DNA from: Schistocephalus solidus
Lineage: Eukaryota; Platyhelminthes; Cestoda; Diphyllobothriidea; Diphyllobothriidae
Reading direction: 5' to 3'
Assembly: GCA_017591395.1 (NCBI GenBank)
Contig: WEDG01000761.1
Location: forward strand, 62,001-126,000
DNA length: 64,000 nucleotides
Part shown: piece after piece, positions 23,036-36,020 of the stretch
Layout of the letters: every line of letters starts with the position of its first letter
Numbering within the stretch: the first letter of the stretch is position 1
The notes under the pieces: model-generated
The model's input: the letters and a program-made list of their open reading frames with translations, nothing else
The model's database searches: none
What the model was told of the DNA's origin: nothing
Program-made: the position numbers and the translations under genes

Positions 23036-25471
23036 AGACGGTGCACATAAAAGTTCTCCGTGGTGGTGTTGGTGGTAATTATTCATATTGATATATATGA
23101 ATTTATCCCTCTAACACCGCAGTGGACCCGCATGTGTCCGGCGAGGGCCAACGGGACGCTAAAATTAAATAACTGTGTGCTCTTATCGACAAATAGTGAA
23201 AGTTGATACCCTTGCTTTCCACCGATTGCTGCATCGGATTTGACGCTAGTTGGTTCTATGCAGGGATGCTTGGGTAATGTCCCCAGTGTGCCCTAACATC
23301 GTCGTTGTAATCAACTCTGAGTGCGAACATCTGTAGCATTTGGCTAAGCGGACCTTTACAATCCTCCCGACGTGGCCCTTTCGGCCTGGTTAGGTCTTTT
23401 TCAGGAAAACATAGTTACTGAGCTAGTTCGTTGCTTCCAGGACCTGATTATTGGGACCCCTCGTCTCCTCTAAAATTCACAAACGCCTTTGGGGAAAAGG
23501 CTTCAGTTTTCCTGCCGTGCCGCCACCCCCCCCCCCCCACCGTCACCACAGAGGAGCTTGGCCAGAATTTTAGCCCCAGAGGTTCTCGGTTTTGTTGAGG
23601 GACGACCACAGCGCATAGCATCGCCGCACTCTAAAAGTATCGTTGATTTTGGCGATTCAGTTTGTCCTTCTTTACATTTCTTAGGATGGTAATCCCCGGG
23701 TACGCATCTTTGTCCACAGTTGACATATGGGCTTCGCTTCATTTTTGCGTTGGCCGGTGCGTGCCATTTACCTTCTTCTTCTTATTCTTCTTCTTCTTCT
23801 TCTTCTTCTTCGTCACGATGGTGAGTCCGCAGTTTGAGCACAAAAGTTAATAAAGTCCACGACCCGCTGCTTGTCTGCCTTGATTTTGGAGTTCAGTCCA
23901 CGGTATTCTGCGAATAAGTGTTCAACGGGCCTTGCCTGGAAAAATTTTGCCTTAACCTTCATTTATCGCGTGCTGATCAGTACTTAACCAATTCGGTTGT
24001 TTATGTCACTTGTGAACCGCTCGTCAGGGTACGTGTCTATTAGCATGGGGGAGAACGTGAGGTCGACAAAGATTGTAACGAGTGCGAAATCCTGCTACGC
24101 GTTATTTCGAAAGCATCATTTTAGAATTTGGAGCAAAAAGGCTTTCATTTACCGTGGATAAAAATGGGAACGCAGTAGAGAAAACACTGAAAGAAAAGAA
24201 AAGACTCATAGCGACCGAGCACTTCAACTGTCGGCATCATGAAAGATCGTCCAGAAAAGAGTCGAAAACTTTGCGCCTGTGTTTCTTTCTTCAAAACCGA
24301 GTTGGCAAATAACCTCATTTTGTGAAGACGCTTTATACGTGATGTCCGCTATCAGGGCCTTGTGCAATTTTCTGGCCAGATGTAATATGCCTCATGACTT
24401 CCCACATTCCGCAACGGTTCTTGGCGTCAAATATAAGGTTGACATAGAGAGGTAGTGCTCATTTACTCACATTTCGTAGTTACCGGAAAGCGCAGACCAT
24501 ATTTCTGGGTGCACGGTATTTCTAGAGCGCACATTATGCTTCCAGCATGTGTCTCAGTAGAAGAATGGGCTCAGAACATTGAGCAAAGGGTGAGCAAATG
24601 CTAAGGATGGACAAGTCACCGTGCGTGCCACAGATCTCTCACCTTTCCTTTAGGTTCGTAAACAATGGTAATGTCTTCGAAGTCTAGCGAGATTTGCTTT
24701 TCTGTCCCCATTTCCTTAAACGAGAGAAGTTGTGGGCCACCGCGTTCGTAGAATTTCTTCGAATGCAGTCGGTATTCGGAATTTTTCTTCTGGACACCTA
24801 CCGTGTGGATAGACTACAGTGTGGATAGACTATCGACATCAGCCCGTGGCGCCACTTCAGGCCTATCTGTACAGGGTTTCTTAGCAGATTGCCGACAACC
24901 GCCTGAAGATGCCACGGAAGTTCTGAGTCCCATGTTCTGTACTCTGCGACTTCTCCGGTAATAGGTTGATGCCATTTGGAGTGAACATGGGCGAGGTTTC
25001 ATTGAGTAAGTGCCCTCAACGAAAGATTTCTCCGTTTTCTTGCGTTAGCCCCTTAGTAAGTCTTAATTTTTATGTAGTGAAAACATTGTAGTAGCGCTTT
25101 TAAACGCATGGGAGTTATTTGGAACAGAAGCTTATCAATTGCAAGAGTCTTGCTAGGTGGTTAAAACATGGTGACCGACCGACTAACTTAAAAAGCGGTG
25201 CCTACACCAGCCAGGCATGAAATCCAGGCTTAATGATCGTTAGTTTTGAGGCGGCTTCTCATGTGTCAAGGTCCTCTTCGAAGCCATCGGTAATCTTCTA
25301 TAATACTTTTAAATTAAACCGCAAACAGGCCAAAAGAAGGATGTAACGTCAAGTGATGAGACTGAATGGCCCACAGCCATGGCATCATGCACCTGCATTG
25401 CTTTACTGAGTGCAGGAGAACTGTGGTGAGATGTAAAATTTCTAGACATTATTTATTTACTCCAACTCCAG
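23036..25471. other. No supported gene; (TTC)n and poly-C tracts
   Basis: A poly-C run at about 23,526-23,538 and a (TTC)n tract at 23,771-23,811. The frames across these tracts have low complexity and are not genes. Confidence 0.5.
23771..23811 (+). repeat. (TTC)n microsatellite
   Basis: About 13 units with one interruption (TTA). Confidence 0.9.
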
Positions 25472-25785
25472 ATAGAAGATCAGACAAGGGCATTGAAGGA
25501 GAATTATCACAATTGACAGCCACCGATCTTTTAACACGCCCAGGCTGCACTTGGAAGTTCGGTAACGGAAGAATTATCCTGAGGTCGCAGGCTGTTTTCT
25601 CATTGCGGATTAGTCCTGAATCAATTAATAGAAGAGCACGCATGGGTATTGAAGGAGAATTATCACAATTGACAGCCACCGATCTTTTTAACACGCCCAG
25701 GCTGCACTTGGAAGTTCGGTAACCGAAGAATTTTCCTTAGGTCGTCGGCTGTTTTCTCCTTGTGGAATAGTCCAGAATAAATAAA
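25472..25785 (+). repeat. Two-copy tandem duplication, about 156 bp unit
   Basis: Copy 1 is 25,472-25,627 and copy 2 starts at 25,628. The first about 110 bases of the two are nearly identical (shared 'GAAGGAGAATTATCACAATT' and 'CAGGCTGCACTTGGAAGTTC') and the ends are more diverged. One reading frame gives 'FLRSSAVFSLWNSPE', weakly like the FFS.RV...WN.LP end of CR1/Jockey RTs, so it may come from a LINE tail. Confidence 0.7.
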
Positions 25786-26324
25786 TTAATAAATGGTCCC
25801 TCAATAGATGCTAAGGCAGTGGTCGGACTGCTAAGCTTACCGTTTTAACATGATAAAACTTACTGACGAGAAGAACTGAAAACCACCACAATGAAGGATC
25901 GGTGCTATGCTACCTTTAATCGAGTAACTGAAGAACCGTTGCTCCAGTTCATGAATACGCACGGCAACTAGACATCCTTATTAGTGCTTTTTACTCTAAG
26001 CACGCTGAACCCGTGTCAGCACGCGCCGTGTCAGACAACAGTTCTCCAGTTTTTGCCACCATCGTGATTGGTTGCAGCCACGTGTCTATGATTTGTAAGT
26101 GTGCTACTTTTTCTGGGTTTTAGAGACAAACACCCTCTACATCAACGGAAATGGTTCACGTGAGCAGGCTTGCCATCCAGTTGACACTAACACCACTCTC
26201 TCCTGCCCTGCGGATGAAGTCAGGTGATTAGCACTCATTTATATTATCACAAAGTACTACCAACAAAGGCGAGTAAAGTGGTAATGGGACATCTTCGGCT
26301 TATCCGCCCTCCCTATTCGCACGC

Positions 26325-26400
26325 GCTCCAATCGCGGGCGTGAACCTGATTCCCGTGATTTAACTTAGCTTAGTGCCTTATAGGCTGAGCCATGGAATCA
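26325..26400 (-). repeat. tRNA-like head of a possible SINE
   Basis: The minus strand shows 'CATGGCTCAGCC' (A-box-like) and, about 35 bases on, 'CAGGTTCACGCCC' (B-box-like). There is no acceptor stem or anticodon arm, so it is not a functional tRNA gene. No second copy was found in the window. Confidence 0.25.
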
Positions 26401-27184
26401 CGTAGTGGTTTCTGCTTTGGATAAATGTTTAGGAAAAAGTGAAAGGGCACATTCACCAGCTTGTCTGATAGTTGAATGCGAATTGCACATTATTGGAGCT
26501 GCAGTTTGACCCATTCGTGCCCTATCACTCCTCATACGGTTGTCACTGCAGGTTACATGAAGGTTTATTCTGTCAGCATCTCGTTACTACCATGGGGAAT
26601 TCAGCTGTGGGCAGGTCATGGGTGCATCAAACAGAAAAGTGTCGTTGTTTCCGTCCTAGTAAACTTCCGGCCTTTTCTGTTCTTCCCTAGGTTAGAGAGG
26701 GCAACCACAACAAACACAAGACATCAGACCTCGTGCCTTCGCCTTTCTGGATTCGCGGATTCACGGGTTCATTGAAACATAATTAATTTGTATCGTCGAT
26801 TTTTTCATATATCTGCAAAAACGGCAAAATGTTCGAAAAACTGTAAAAGTGCTTATGTTTAATGTGTAAATCAATTTATAATGGTGTACTCTTTTGTATG
26901 CAAAATCAGTGAAAAACGTTTTTTAATGAAAATTCCACTGTTTTGGGAAAAATCAAAGACCTACAAGAAATCAGTGTTAAAATTTGTTTTTTATGGAAAC
27001 ATTTCTTATTCTGTCAAGTACTCTACTGTACCTTTCAGACATGCAATATCCCCTCGGAAATCTTATCCCATATGGAACGCTACTGGTAAAATAATTATTG
27101 GAAAATATTGTGGTAACTTTTCTGTTTGTAATGGTAAATAATTTTTAACGTGCATTCAGCCACTATCACATTGCTGGTGATATG
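26401..27184. other. No supported gene, AT-rich
   Basis: Contains overlapping open frames of 72 and 99 codons (26,472-26,775) and one of 86 codons (26,881-27,141) with low-complexity, Lys/Phe-rich products. None is convincing. Confidence 0.45.
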
Positions 27185-27950
27185 ACAGTTCGACCGTCGA
27201 TTTCGACGTGGTTCATTCTATGCTCCACACCAGGTAGTGCAGGGACGGTGACTTGCGTGTGAATTAGTTTTAAGTGATAGTAGCCTTGCGCTGCAGCTAC
27301 CGCACTCTCTCCTCCCCCCACCTGAGCCTGGTGTCAAGACAGAGTCAAGAAGACCGGAGATGGGAGAGGGCGCAGGTGGCTGGCGTGGACAGAGTCACCC
27401 CTGGGTGTACCACCACACCTGGCTCGGATCCCACGAAGTGGGAGTGCCACAAAGGCCACATTAAGAAGGAGCCATTGCAGCCTGACTCTCAGTCCGCCAG
27501 TCAACTACTCAACACAAAACACACATTGGGCTGACCACGCGGTCCGAGTTATCCCGTCAGTTGGCAACCTTCCAAGCCACGGCTTTTAGCGCACCGTGAT
27601 AGTTTCAAGCATGTCAGATTGTTTATAGTGAGTAAAATGCGCTGAACTGTTAACCTCACTCTCAACCCCCCCCACAATCAGACCACCATCTGAGCCAGTC
27701 AGTTGTCTGAGGTGGGAGTTTGCGCATTGGCTGACGGGTCGGCGTGCCCCTCTTCGCGCGCCACAGCATGACCTGGCCACCATAACGCACACACCAGGAT
27801 GCACTAAATCAGGGGATATGGAGGAGCCATCGCCGTCTGACTCCCAGTCCACTGGTCAGCCGCTCGACACACAGCACATACACTGGGCCGACGGCCTGGT
27901 CTGGTGTAAGCGTCGGATTGGCAGCCTTCCAAGCCACGGTTTCTGGTACT
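27185..27950 (-). repeat. RTE 3' UTR fragment without coding part
   Basis: Closely similar along its length to the UTR of the RTE copy at 52.1-52.87 kb and less so to 5.98-6.73 kb. It starts with 'GACAGTTCGACCGTCGATTT' and ends at 'CCAAGCCACGGTTTCT', just where the other two copies continue into the zinc-finger coding tail. It is therefore a very short 5'-truncated insertion of the same LINE, minus orientation. A poly-C run lies at 27,666-27,674. Confidence 0.7.
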
Positions 27951-30540
27951 TTTCTAACAAACGCATATTGTATCGGATTTAGGCGAAGAGAGAATACCTA
28001 GAGCATACGCTACTGGGTAGAAAAGTTGGAAGTGGCTAATCAATCAGCAGAGATGTCTATTTTGAGAATGCCCTAAAAGCAAAAAATGGTTTAACTTCAC
28101 TTATGGAGTCATATAGAAACCTCTGAAATACTATGAAAAAGAGAATCGGCAGAAAAACAACTTGGTTTCCGACCAGAAACCCAACCCATCGCATGCATCC
28201 TCTCCTACGGAAGATCAGCAGAGGTGTCCTCGACCTAAAAAAAGAAACATATGAGTACCTGTAACTCTTTGTATACGCTATGCAGTCATTTGCAGCAGGT
28301 TAGCCTTAACGTTTAGCTAATTTCTCAGTAGTGAGTACTCATATTAGTATTTTGACGAAGATTTTTAATATGTACTTGTGGTCTTCGTCACCCTTTCTCG
28401 CACCCAGAGAACAAAATTATTTCAATAACTTATTATTTTTTTGAACGTCTTTACATTATTTTAGGAGGGTTTAATACTTGTACCTTCTAAAACCAGTATG
28501 TATAGGTTTTATTTATTTTAGTAATCTGTACCTTCGTCAAATGACTTGAATGTGATATATGAATTTGACAGGATTTACCTTCTTGAACAGGACAAAGGAG
28601 ACGGCAGACAGTAAGTTCACGGTCATATTCGTCACTTGGTTTTCCATTACTGTTAATAGCTTAATATAGGAGTAAAATTGGTTTACCGTTAGTGTGACGA
28701 ATACCTACAAGGCCATACTGTGCTCTATTGTACACTAACCATGTTCTCTTTTTAAAAGTAACGTACTGCGCTTACTTTTAAATGAAATCAAACACATTTG
28801 GAACATGATTATATATATACATAAATCCTAGAAATAAGTATGTTTAGTGACTCCTACCAAGCATTCACGATTTATCCTAATTTACTGCGGATTCTGAAAT
28901 CCAACTCACCTTTGGTTAGTTTTACTGGATATTCTTACCAACTTTAATGCATCTCACATCGCACAAAGTTTTATGAATAGGTTTTAGGTTTTACCTACCC
29001 TCTCAACCCCCCCATACAAATGGTTAGTGTTATAATGAGCCAAAAAGAGATTAGCGTTGCCTGACAGCATGCGTTTACTACTGCCTTACGTGGGTGTGAC
29101 ACACTTAAAGGGCGAGCCATCCACGCCATGCCAGGCACTGCGTCTACCGGGCAGCGGAAATGCTTGGTCATTCCATGGGAGCACAGGAGGGTAAAAAGAA
29201 CGTGAGGTCAATCTTGCCTAACCTTACAGATACTGATCTTTTAAATAATTCAATAAATGCTATGTAAGTAGTGAGACAATAGGGCGACAGTTTTTTTTTC
29301 TCCTAAATATCACTGGGAGTTTTTTTCATTGTCTGCTCTTTTTCAACTATGCTCCAGCCAGTTGGCTCATATCAATCGGCCTCGCAAACATATCGAGATA
29401 CTATTTTTTTGAATACCACAACTCGCATGTACAAATAGGGAATTCAAAGGTGACTCACCTACATCTCCCTCAAATATACTGATACTGACAGATTTGAGAA
29501 GGACTAAATGGAGTAAAAAACCGCCAGAGCAACGGTTAAAATTCTAAAAGCGGAATTGAAGGTTGAAGCTAAGCTTTCTGCACAAACTTAAGGGGGAATC
29601 AATATATTTAAAGACGATGTATATTTTGTAGGATTTTCAAGTGCTATAACGGTGGATAAATGATGCGTGCTAAAATAACCGACACTCTCGATGGCTCATT
29701 CGGCAGGAAGGGTGGAGGTTAACTGAAGGCAACTCCAAAAAGTAAATTTAACGCCAAAATCACCTTTAAACGTGAGCATTAGTATTTTTTAGGACATTTT
29801 CAAGACTAATTTTTCAGGGGATACTTTACCAATAGAAAATTCCAAGTCCATCCCATTGCAGCATCTGTAATATACGGAAAATCATAAGCCCCACAAACAT
29901 GCGGCGTCCATAGAATTGCCTCCTGCTTCGGCTAGAGACCTGCACTCATTAAGACTGGAGTCGTAGCCCTCTCAGTCCCTCGGATTCATGATAGTGCAGT
30001 GGAAACGGTGTGGATGAAATAGTACTTGTGTTCGGACAGGGCGCAAACACACTGGCTTTGACTGTCTCCCATTAGGCGCATCAGAGCTGGTGTTAGCGGA
30101 GCAGATTAAGTCCGTAATGAGGGTTCAATATCTCATGGGCTCTTCTATCTGAAAACCTCGATTTTTTGTGTAAAACGTTCATTTTATTTGTATATTAATT
30201 ATTAATTAATCAATTTATTAATTTTTAATTATTTATTAAATTATTTTGCTCTGTCCCTTGCGTTTATCATGCAAACGCAATTGTAATTATTGTGGAGGCT
30301 AACGAAATTCAGCTCAGTTTACTTAAGATTTTTCAAGGGAAATATAGGCAAAGCCTTTGAGCTCCTTATTGATTTCAATGACACTGCAAATTAAAAAAGG
30401 CTGACATATAATGGACGGTGGACAAAGAGTTATCTCCCCGTCATACTACAGGGCATCGGACAAAACAATTATAAAATAATATTACTCAAAAATAGGGATT
30501 AGTATGTTCTACAACGCGTAAATTGTGGATGGGAATAGGT
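27951..30540. other. No supported gene, AT-rich
   Basis: About 2.6 kb with almost no open frames of 60 codons or more and many short A/T runs. An extremely AT-rich stretch lies at 30,180-30,245. No repeat family was recognised. Confidence 0.5.
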
Positions 30541-30935
30541 TTCAGGGAATTGGTGAGATTCTGATGTCATGGTGGTACTTACGGCTGTACTGGTCAAACT
30601 TCCGCTTAAAAGTGTCAACGGATGGGGACATGATTATGTCCGCAGGCAGAGCATTCCAGACCTGAATCACTCTGTTGGAGAAGAAGAACCTTCTTGTGTC
30701 GAGTCTTGCACCAGTCACAGGTAATTTAATAGGATTTTCTCGCAAAGTAGTGGTAGTGGCCAGCTCAAAGAAGTCGCCAGATGCAAGGCAGCAATCCTGA
30801 CCCGCAGCATGCAAAAGGTTTGTATTAGGTCGCCGCGTAGCTGTCTATAGTCCAGAGGAAACAGATCAAGATTGGACAATCCTGTCTCGTAGGGTAGGCA
30901 GATTTTACCTCGAACAAGCTTGGTTGCACGTATTT
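30541..30935 (-). mobile_element. CR1/Jockey-type LINE, end of RT
   Basis: Minus-strand frames give 'RATKLVRGKICLPYETGLS' (about 30,930-30,870), 'LDLFPLDYRQLRGDLIQTF' (about 30,870-30,815) and then an in-frame block at 30,542-30,814 with 'FFFSNRVIQVWNALP'. This is the conserved C-terminal signature of Jockey/CR1-clade RTs (RR.(T/A)K.V, L...R.RGDL, FF..R....WN.LP). The RT catalytic core is absent (5' truncation). The same family is at 43.2-43.8 kb. Confidence 0.7.
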
Positions 30936-31469
30936 GGCCCTAATCAACAAAAGACGGGGTTTATCAAGGACTCGGCCTAGAAAACAGCTGGCAGAGTGTA
31001 CGTTTGTGAATTCATCTATACCGAGCCCTGCTAATGCGAAATGTATAGGCCATCACGTATCTTTTTCGACGAAACTCGGGACAACTGTCTCTACGAAGTC
31101 CGACGCCTAAACTGACAGTTAAGATATAATTATTGTATTCTCTGTTGACAGCTACTGGAAAAAAGGCAGGAACTGAGCCTAGGTTATGCTAAACGTGGCT
31201 GACCGAACGACCTGCGTGCAGAATCTCAGGGCACTTATATTGCAAGCGCACCTCTGTCGAAGCCACCCACAGCGTAATGACCAATTATTCGACCGGTAAT
31301 GCTGGATTTTAATATGTGTGACCCTCGAGAAGATGACTGCAGAGGACGTTTTAGACATTTAGGAGTACCGTAGTGAGTCCAAGTTTCTACTTTTCACGCT
31401 TTTCTCAGACTGCAGATCTCTTAAACTTTTATGAAAGCTGTGAAATTGAAAAAGGAACAAGTAGAATAA

Positions 31470-31590
31470 CAGCATCCACAAAGATACGAGAGAGCAGAAT
31501 AGCTATTTCTGACTTATTAGGCGTGATCAACCAGCCATATCCAACCCCAGCATTTGCAGTCCCCGGGGTCTATGATGCTAGTCGCTGTGC
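31470..31590 (-). repeat. SINE-A body fragment
   Basis: The minus strand carries the SINE-A body phrase 'TAATAAGTCAGAAATAGC' and, before it, 'GGGGTTGGATATGGCTGG', as in the copy at 62.1 kb. The head is lost or unrecognisable. Confidence 0.45.
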
Positions 31591-34500
31591 GGATCTGGCG
31601 AGGTTCGAGAATGATCACTAAAGCACAACGAGCCGATTTTGTCCCGTAACGCGACCGGTAGGCACCCCACTACCACGTTCAACGGAACGGAGTTTTACAA
31701 GTTACAAGCATATACGACATGAGCGACAGAATCCGCCCGTATCCAGACAGCTTTGAGCAAAGGGGGAGAAATTTTGGTTATTGACTGTTTAAAGACAGAC
31801 TTTGGTCAATGCGAGCAATACACCAACTGCATATTTAATAAATAAAAGAGAACTTTGTGTTATGAATCAGGAAATAAAAACGCAAGTTATACGGGTGCTT
31901 GAGAGTGTGGGCCACTCAGAGCTGTATTCCATGCTGATGTGCTTTTCAACTGTTCGTTTCTACTTTTATAGTTCTTGATGTTACTAGTCACTAATAAGCA
32001 AACGAGAAGCTTAGCGTACAACTTACCTTATATCGAAAGTTCCTTCTGATCTCAAGGGGCTTAGAATATTGCAACACACCGGAGAGCGTGTAAGACAGCC
32101 TGACCGGCAGGTGCACTGACGAATAGGGTTTCAAAACTACCCCTCTATACTTTCCGTGTAACAAAAATCGTATTTTTTTCTAGATTATTAATAAGAAGCC
32201 GTTAGGGCTTTAAAAAGTTTTGCAAGGAAGATTTAGCATGTTATTTACTTCCTAAGCAGTAACAATGAAAGAACAGATCTGATGCTATATCAATGAACGG
32301 ATCATAGTCACGAAAAATCTCCTCATTACAGTTTGTGAAGCTGAAATCTATAATTCGATCTGGCAGAACACTCGAAGAAAAACTAGTTGATACTAACTTT
32401 GCACAGGAAAATATGCTTTTTGCGCTTATTTCCTCTAAAATATATTTAGGTAGTCCATTTTGAATGCCTGAAATAATTAATGGCGACCGAAAATAAGTGC
32501 ATTCGAAAGCCGGAATCCCGTCGTGAGAGATCACCATAATGAGTCTGAAAACTTTACCTAAACAATACTTTCTAACCAAATATTCACTTCGACCGTCCAG
32601 TCAATATTGCTTGCTATAGACTAGCGAATTTATTAAACAGAACTATTTAATCAGTCACTATTGAATGGTATTTTAATTACGCAGGTAAAATTCCTTACTC
32701 TGAGAGCAACGCGCTGTCCGTTCGTAAACTTTAAACTTACAAACACCGAAGGAGAATCCAAAATCACAAGGATTCTCGAAGATACAAACCATGTACAAAT
32801 CGGAAACCGTATCGATGTGAGGTAATGTGTCCTGGTGAGTAAGGCCAGCAAGGCCGATGTGCTACCAAAAATTCAGGATCTACAGGAATATCCTCCTCTT
32901 AAGAATATTCATTCCGGTCGTTCAGAATGGTCTTTCTACAAAGGAATACTACTACTTAGACTACTAATATCACATTTATGGGCCTCACATAAACAACGCA
33001 GTAGCTAGTTGTAAAACTATAATCACCAGATTAAGACCCCCAGAACTTTTTGAACAGCGTTATGCCACTTTAAAGAAATCAATAAGTTTAGATGCTCCTT
33101 CAAATTCACCGTTAGTCTATTAGTACTCTTACTTATGATAAAGTCAGCTCGCCTGCGCTTACAAATAGGAGGACTAACCAATGCTGAGCGAGTAGCATTC
33201 ACACCCTAATACGCGATTGGCCTGGCCAATCATGATTCAAAGGCGATTGCTCCACCGACCTATAATCTTTTCGACTTCCTTTCCGATGTATGTAATCATC
33301 GGAGATCAAAAAGACTTTAGTCCTTAACATGAACTTGGTTGTCACTAATCCACAAGGGACCTTTCGTCGCAACATCACAAATGATAAAGAAATTTGCCAT
33401 GAAAGCCCTCAGATTCCTGTTGCTCTCCAAATGGAATCGTCAATTCTTTTGCATCCATTATTTAAAACGCTGCCAACAGACACCTGGCCCGTTTTTCACA
33501 TAACTTAGCTTGTTACGTTCATTTTTTTATCTTCTCCATTTGACACGAATATGGTGACTCAAGATTTTGACCCCAGTTGTATAAACCTACAACTTTCTGG
33601 CTGATCACCACTGAATGTAAAATGATGCATCCATTTTTCGAGGAAGTCCATGGTGAAACAAGGCCTTTTGTAGGGTAAAGGGCTGTATGCTCGTCTGCAC
33701 TGCATCACAATCGCGCCCATAGCCGGAGGACACTCTTGGGTAGTAAAAACCGGTCTCGCAGGTAATTTGCATACCTCATCACGTCTCTGTCTCTTGGAAG
33801 AGAATTGCATAATTCAAAGCCCCGTCTGACTGTTACCACATTAGGCTTTATCAGCCATGAAAAGTGAAGGCACCTCCATTTCTCTTAAGTTTAATGAAAT
33901 TGAAGAGTAGCGTGGCTCTTTGGATTTTTCGAAAACGTTAAAGTTCAACGTTAAGAATGAGAAACTCTTTCCTGTGAATTTACTCTTTTAAATAGTGGAG
34001 GTTCCAACTGTCTTTCTGAGAAATTGATTTCAAAAATATGTATCCACTTGAACGAAATCACACTGTGAGACCGACAATTAAGCCGTAAAATCAGACGAAC
34101 CGGACGCTGTCTGTCTGTCGTTGGAATCATGGCTGATGTAGAATTGTTTACTCGCCAATCCACTAAACTGGGAGTGAATGCATCAAAGGCCGTTTTCCTT
34201 AGACGCGATCGTGAAAAAACCCACCTGGACGAGGGCAGTCAACTTCAGGGGCAAAATCAGAGTCACGAACTGAGGCGAATGTTTGTATTCCAGGTGTACA
34301 TATAAGCGGGGAAGAAGAAGAAGAAGAAGAAGACTGATCAATCATCAAAAACGTTTCTCTATTCGTCGGAGCATTCTAAGTTGTACAGAGGTCCATCGTC
34401 AGAGCTAATTTCAGTAACAGAACAAGCAACAGTTACAGGGGAGTTGGATCCAGTTTAAAACATCAGTAACGCCAGTCTGTTTTAACTGGGCAGGTCTCTG

Positions 34501-35966
34501 TATTCTGGGCTTAGTCCTCGGAGGAGAACTCAGCCAATCGATATATCGATCTAGCGCTGACATCGACAGCCCTGCCCCGTCGCCTCACACTGGTGTTATT
34601 GTAAATTGTTTGGCTCCTACGCCCTAGTACTATTGTTTTTACTGATGCCGATCAATTTCTGATGTTGGACCGTTGTACGACTTTGAAAGATCATATGAAT
34701 AAAAAACGGTTCCGACGATCGAATAGCCTTCTTCTTCCCTACGTTATCAGCTTCCGCAGACTTTATTCACCTGGAAACGGTCAGGGAATATTTTCAACTC
34801 CATGAGCAAAGCATGCGAAATTGACATATATTGATTAGGTATGAGAGCTGATAACAGCAAGGAGCAAAATCGACTGATTTAGTATGCCCCAGGGAGAAGG
34901 AAGTCGAAATAAGATACCTGTAGGTTCAACTACGTCCTCATATTGCGCCCACTGAAGGATAAACGGCTTAAGAATGCTTAACTGACCTTCCTTACCTGGC
35001 AGAACATGAAAGCAGGAAGCGCTCGTAATACAGGTGGCTTTGCTCTACCTTTGAGGAAAACATTAGGACTAAGATAAGGAAAGTGTTCTGGGCAGGGTAA
35101 AGTTAGGGCTACGGTTAAGGTATGGGGGGGAGAAAAGTTGTACAATTAGGACAAGGTAATATACTCCTCCTGGTAGCTAACAGAACTATAGACGGGAGAT
35201 GTTCCTATTCTATTGTCCTACTAGGTTAATGGACCATATGAACGGTTCCAAACGAAACTATTCAAAGATAATTCGAGATCAAATAACAGTTTTCAAGGGG
35301 GCATTGTTCTGTGGCAATAGAACGCAGCTGTTCGACCATAAATCTGCAAAATTTATCCGACCGTACCTACGGACGGATTCGTGAGTTAAGTCCAGAGACA
35401 ATAACGTTCTTGCAGGCCCGATTCAGCTTAACATGTAACCCTTCCACATTAATTCACAGTAAAATCGAGGCAATACCGGACTGCTTACCAGCGTTCCCCG
35501 GCTAATTCACGAGCAGAAATCTACTGCGCTCGCAAAATATGATCGAAAAGCCACGCGGACAACCAGCCGCATGGAAATCTGTTCTATTGCCTTGTAATCC
35601 TTCTTGCTGTATAGCAGAGGATGCCGAAAATTCGACAGGCTTTTGCCGTTACTGCTCATTTGAACAGTACGACAGCATGCCTTTATAAAATTTTTTTAAA
35701 CAGGCTCAATATGCTTGTTCTTCTTGACCGCTTCGTCTTTGCATGGCCGGATGATAGCTGTGAAGATTAGACCTTCGGTTCTTCGTATTTGCCATTCTGT
35801 ATAATCGTGTATGGAGTTTCAGTTTGCAGTTCGTTGGAAGAGAACGACTAGCTTCAAGGCTGAGTTAATTTTCTTTTTAAAATGTAACCCCAGGAATCAG
35901 GGTGAAAGTTTATTGAAGGAATCTTTTATTTACTAGAGATTTTACCGTGAAAAAATCCAGGTGAGC
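31591..35966. other. No supported gene
   Basis: The largest empty stretch. It holds a 112-codon minus frame at 32,241-32,579 and an 83-codon minus frame at 33,559-33,810, both without recognisable domains, and a (GAA)n tract at 34,311-34,333. One or more could be host exons, but nothing in the sequence decides it. Confidence 0.45.
34311..34333 (+). repeat. (GAA)n microsatellite
   Basis: Seven to eight units of GAA. Confidence 0.9.
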
Positions 35967-36020
35967 TGTATAGCCTGGTAGTTCAGACGGCTAGGCCTGC
36001 ACTCATGGGTTCAAATGGCA
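35967..36020 (+). repeat. tRNA-like fragment
   Basis: 'CTGGTAGTTCAGACGGCTAGG' is A-box-like (given here with its spacing), and 'TGGGTTCAAATGGC' about 15 bases later is B-box-like. The anticodon region between them is too short for a real tRNA. Possibly a shortened SINE head. Confidence 0.25.

Noticed and set aside
32241..32579. 112-codon minus-strand frame as a host exon
   Set aside because: Coherent-looking protein, but frames of this length are expected by chance here and no splice or homology evidence decides it.
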